Shown here: positions 62,513 to 64,000 of the stretch, piece by piece
Numbering within the stretch: the first letter of the stretch is position 1
Layout: each line of letters begins with the position of its first letter
From: Rahnella woolbedingensis
GTDB taxonomy: Bacteria > Pseudomonadota > Gammaproteobacteria > Enterobacterales > Enterobacteriaceae
Direction: 5' to 3'
Assembly (NCBI RefSeq): GCF_003602095.1
Contig: NZ_RAHH01000025.1
Coordinates: 1 to 64,000 of the forward strand
DNA: 64,000 nucleotides
Program-made: the position numbers and the translations under genes
The notes under the pieces: model-generated
Seen by the model: the letters and a program-made list of their open reading frames with translations, nothing else
What the model was told of the DNA's origin: nothing
The model's database searches: none

Positions 62513-62832
62513 CAGGTCATCCACGGTGAGGCGGGGCGCAATACTTACACCACCGGTTTCGGCGATAAAAAACCAATCACCTTACCTGCCAGTGCGATCA
62601 GATCCGGAAGCTCCAGGCGTGAGCACTCTTCTTTGGTCAGGTTCGGATATGTGATGCGTGGCAAAATGGTGATCAGCGCATCCACATCTGCGTTCGCCAG
62701 TGCCGCAAGACCGATACCGCGCAGACTGCCGGCGGTCGGTTTTGTCACCTGTATTTCTGTTATTTCTGTATCGCCGCGTTTGAGCGGAACATCGAGAGTC
62801 ACGGTGTTATCGGTGATGTCAGTCGGTTGCAT
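62390..62832 (-). CDS. E+E': E+E' tail assembly fusion made by -1 ribosomal frameshift
   Basis: Reading E to its 89th codon (TTA of the slippery TTTTTTA) and then slipping back one base continues IAETGGVSIAPRLTVDD into MADIAVIF without a stop, giving 147 residues; P2 E+E' is 142. In P2 and other tailed phages such paired products are tape-measure chaperones made in a fixed ratio. The frame continuity and the heptamer are seen; the use of the shift is inferred from P2. Confidence 0.75.
62545..62832 (-). CDS. E: Phage tail assembly protein E (P2 gpE-like)
   Basis: A 95-residue protein with VTLDVPLKRGDTEITEIQV, RGIGLAALANADVDALITIL and a C-terminus LIALAGKVIGFLSPKPVV, typical of the phage_TAC/gpE tail assembly chaperone family. 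It lies between FII and T, as in P2. The end of the gene contains the -1 slippery heptamer. Confidence 0.9.
   Translation of the reverse strand: MQPTDITDNTVTLDVPLKRGDTEITEIQVTKPTAGSLRGIGLAALANADVDALITILPRITYPNLTKEECSRLELPDLIALAGKVIGFLSPKPVV
62566..62572 (-). promoter_or_regulatory. -1 programmed frameshift heptamer in gene E
   Basis: The reverse strand reads T TTT TTA in the zero frame (GGT TTT TTA), a canonical X-XXY-YYZ slippery site, 7 codons before the E stop. P2 uses T TTT TTG at the same place. Confidence 0.8.
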
Positions 62833-62891
62833 GTCTTTTCCTGTTTAAGTTAGAAGTGAAGCCGGCATGGGCTGCCGGCTTAGGGAGAGGA

Positions 62892-63401
62892 TTACAGACC
62901 GAGCGCGGTACGATGTTCTGCCAGACGGTCAACGCCGTTGACGACTTCAACCATGTTGACGGTGTCGATCTCAATGAGCTCTTTGCCGTCGATAGTCAGT
63001 TTGAAATACGTGCACTGGGTGGTGACTTTGGTTTCAGTGTCTTCACCCTGTTTGTACTCACCGAAATCAAACTCTTTGTGACGGCCGCGCATCATCACTT
63101 CGACGGCAGAGACATCGCCCGTATCGTCGCGCTGCAGCGAACCGGCGAAACGCAGCGGAATATCAGATGTGCTGCCCCATTGCTGCAGAACCAGCTCATC
63201 CAGACCGCCGATGGACCATTCCAGCGTCAGTGCATCGTCGTCCAGACCGAAGTCCACCGCCACCGAACCGCTCATGCCGCCGCCACGATAGTTTTGCAGT
63301 TTGCGGGTGAGTTTCGGCAGCGTCAGTGAAGAGACCAGGCCGAGGTAGCTGTTCCCGTCATTAAACAGGTTCAGGTATTTCAATTTCTTAGGAAGTGCCA
63401 T
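62892..63401 (-). CDS. FII: Phage major tail tube protein FII
   Basis: Forms the inner tube of the contractile tail. The 169 residues begin MALPKKLKYLNLFNDGNSYL and contain GGGMSGSVAVDFGLDDDALTL and KVTTQCTYFKLTIDGKELIEID in shorter pieces, typical of the phage_tube family; P2 FII is 172 residues. It starts 14 bases after the sheath gene. Confidence 0.95.
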   Translation of the reverse strand: MALPKKLKYLNLFNDGNSYLGLVSSLTLPKLTRKLQNYRGGGMSGSVAVDFGLDDDALTLEWSIGGLDELVLQQWGSTSDIPLRFAGSLQRDDTGDVSAVEVMMRGRHKEFDFGEYKQGEDTETKVTTQCTYFKLTIDGKELIEIDTVNMVEVVNGVDRLAEHRTALGL

Positions 63402-63415
63402 GAGTCATTGTCTCC

Positions 63416-64000
63416 TTAGCTGTTAATGGACGCGGCAAAGTTCACCAGATAAGAGTCGGTGATACGCTGGCGCAGGGTCAGATCTTCGAGTGGAGGAACC
63501 GGCGTGTAGTCGTAATCGATATACAGTTTGCCGGCTTTCAGGGTTTCTGCCGTGTTTGCGGTTTCGTCGTACCAGCAGTCACCGTCAATGATGTAACCCG
63601 CTGATTTCATTTCGCGCATTTTGGCTTTGATGCCGTCGATCATGTCGCGAACCAGCGTCGGTGTCATTGGCTTATCGACCGCCCACATATGCGCTTCTGC
63701 CATGGTATCGGCCAGAACCTGCGCGGTACGGGTGTAGTTTTCAAACAGGAACAACGTGTCATCGCTGCAGGTACGGTTGCCCCAGAAACGGAAGCCGTCT
63801 TTGCGTACCAGCGTGGTAACACAGGCTTCGTTCAGCAGATCGGCGTCGGTACCGGTCGCCTGCAAATCCCAGAAGACGCTGGCTGAAAGGCCGGTCACGC
63901 CGTTCACGCCGACGTTTGACAGGGTTTTATGCCAGCCGGTGTCCTGATCGATTTTGGCACGCAGGCCCAGAGCACGGGCTGTCGCATAAGCGATATCCGA
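63416..64000 (-). CDS. FI: Phage tail sheath protein FI, C-terminal part (cut by window end)
   Basis: The contractile sheath of the tail. The 194 codons inside the window run on through the right edge, where the frame is still open, so the N-terminal half (P2 FI is 396 residues) lies outside. Sheath signatures: [40 protein letters not shown] and the C-terminal [21 protein letters not shown] at 63907 inside the frame is not the true start. Confidence 0.93.
   Translation of the reverse strand, partial: SDIAYATARALGLRAKIDQDTGWHKTLSNVGVNGVTGLSASVFWDLQATGTDADLLNEACVTTLVRKDGFRFWGNRTCSDDTLFLFENYTRTAQVLADTMAEAHMWAVDKPMTPTLVRDMIDGIKAKMREMKSAGYIIDGDCWYDETANTAETLKAGKLYIDYDYTPVPPLEDLTLRQRITDSYLVNFAASINS

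Overview
This window is a piece of an enterobacterial chromosome, most like the Yersiniaceae (Rahnella-type) by my reading. The base is moderately GC-rich. Gene content and order follow the Escherichia coli gar, relA-eno, cys, ftsB-rpoS-mutS, recA-alaS-csrA, gshA-luxS and ffh-rplS blocks closely. Several joins differ from E. coli: relA-mazG without mazEF, cysG placed in front of cysDNC, rpoS directly facing mutS, and cysH-iap without CRISPR-Cas. The genus is an inference from protein flavour and synteny; no 16S gene is present.

Layout. (1) 1-6.7 kb: galactarate catabolism. garD faces garP-garL-garR-garK across a 551-base control region with a strong CRP-type site. (2) 6.7-8.0 kb: a fold-type III PLP enzyme of the D-serine dehydratase/D-threonine aldolase type. 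(3) 8.1-18.8 kb: barA (reverse strand), rlmD, relA, mazG, pyrG and eno, covering global signalling, the stringent response, nucleotide housekeeping and glycolysis. (4) 18.9-21.3 kb: queE and queD (queuosine precursor synthesis) and a secreted alpha/beta hydrolase. (5) 21.6-31.8 kb: two assimilatory sulfate reduction operons, cysJIH and cysGDNC, separated by the reverse-strand aminopeptidase gene iap. Together they activate sulfate to PAPS, reduce it to sulfite and then sulfide, and make the siroheme that CysI needs. (6) 31.9-38.7 kb: a ygbE-like gene, then ftsB-ispD-ispF-truD-surE-pcm-nlpD-rpoS. (7) 38.8-48.6 kb: mutS (reverse strand), mltB, pncC, recA (perfect SOS box), recX, alaS and csrA. 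(8) 48.9-49.5 kb: tRNA-Ser(GCU), two tRNA-Arg(ACG), and a downstream repeat that copies the last 19 nt of the tRNA. (9) 49.6-53 kb: yqaB, yqaA, gshA (TTG start), the sRNA gene micA (reverse strand), and luxS. (10) 53-58.9 kb: corB and ypjD (reverse strand), then ffh and the rpsP-rimM-trmD-rplS operon. (11) 58.97-64 kb: the right-hand end of a P2-like prophage or phage-tail locus, all on the reverse strand, in the order FI (cut by the window end), FII, E/E' with a -1 frameshift site, T, U, D, ogr.

Most of the window is conserved core genome, and I do not see a wholly new multi-gene system. The points most worth a second look are a 12-codon cysteine-containing upstream ORF coupled to cysJ, a tRNA-terminal repeat analogous in form to the E. 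coli tyrT/rtT repeats, a two-copy intergenic palindrome with compensating base changes, an unusually long RecX, and the phage tail module next to rplS with its short tape-measure gene.
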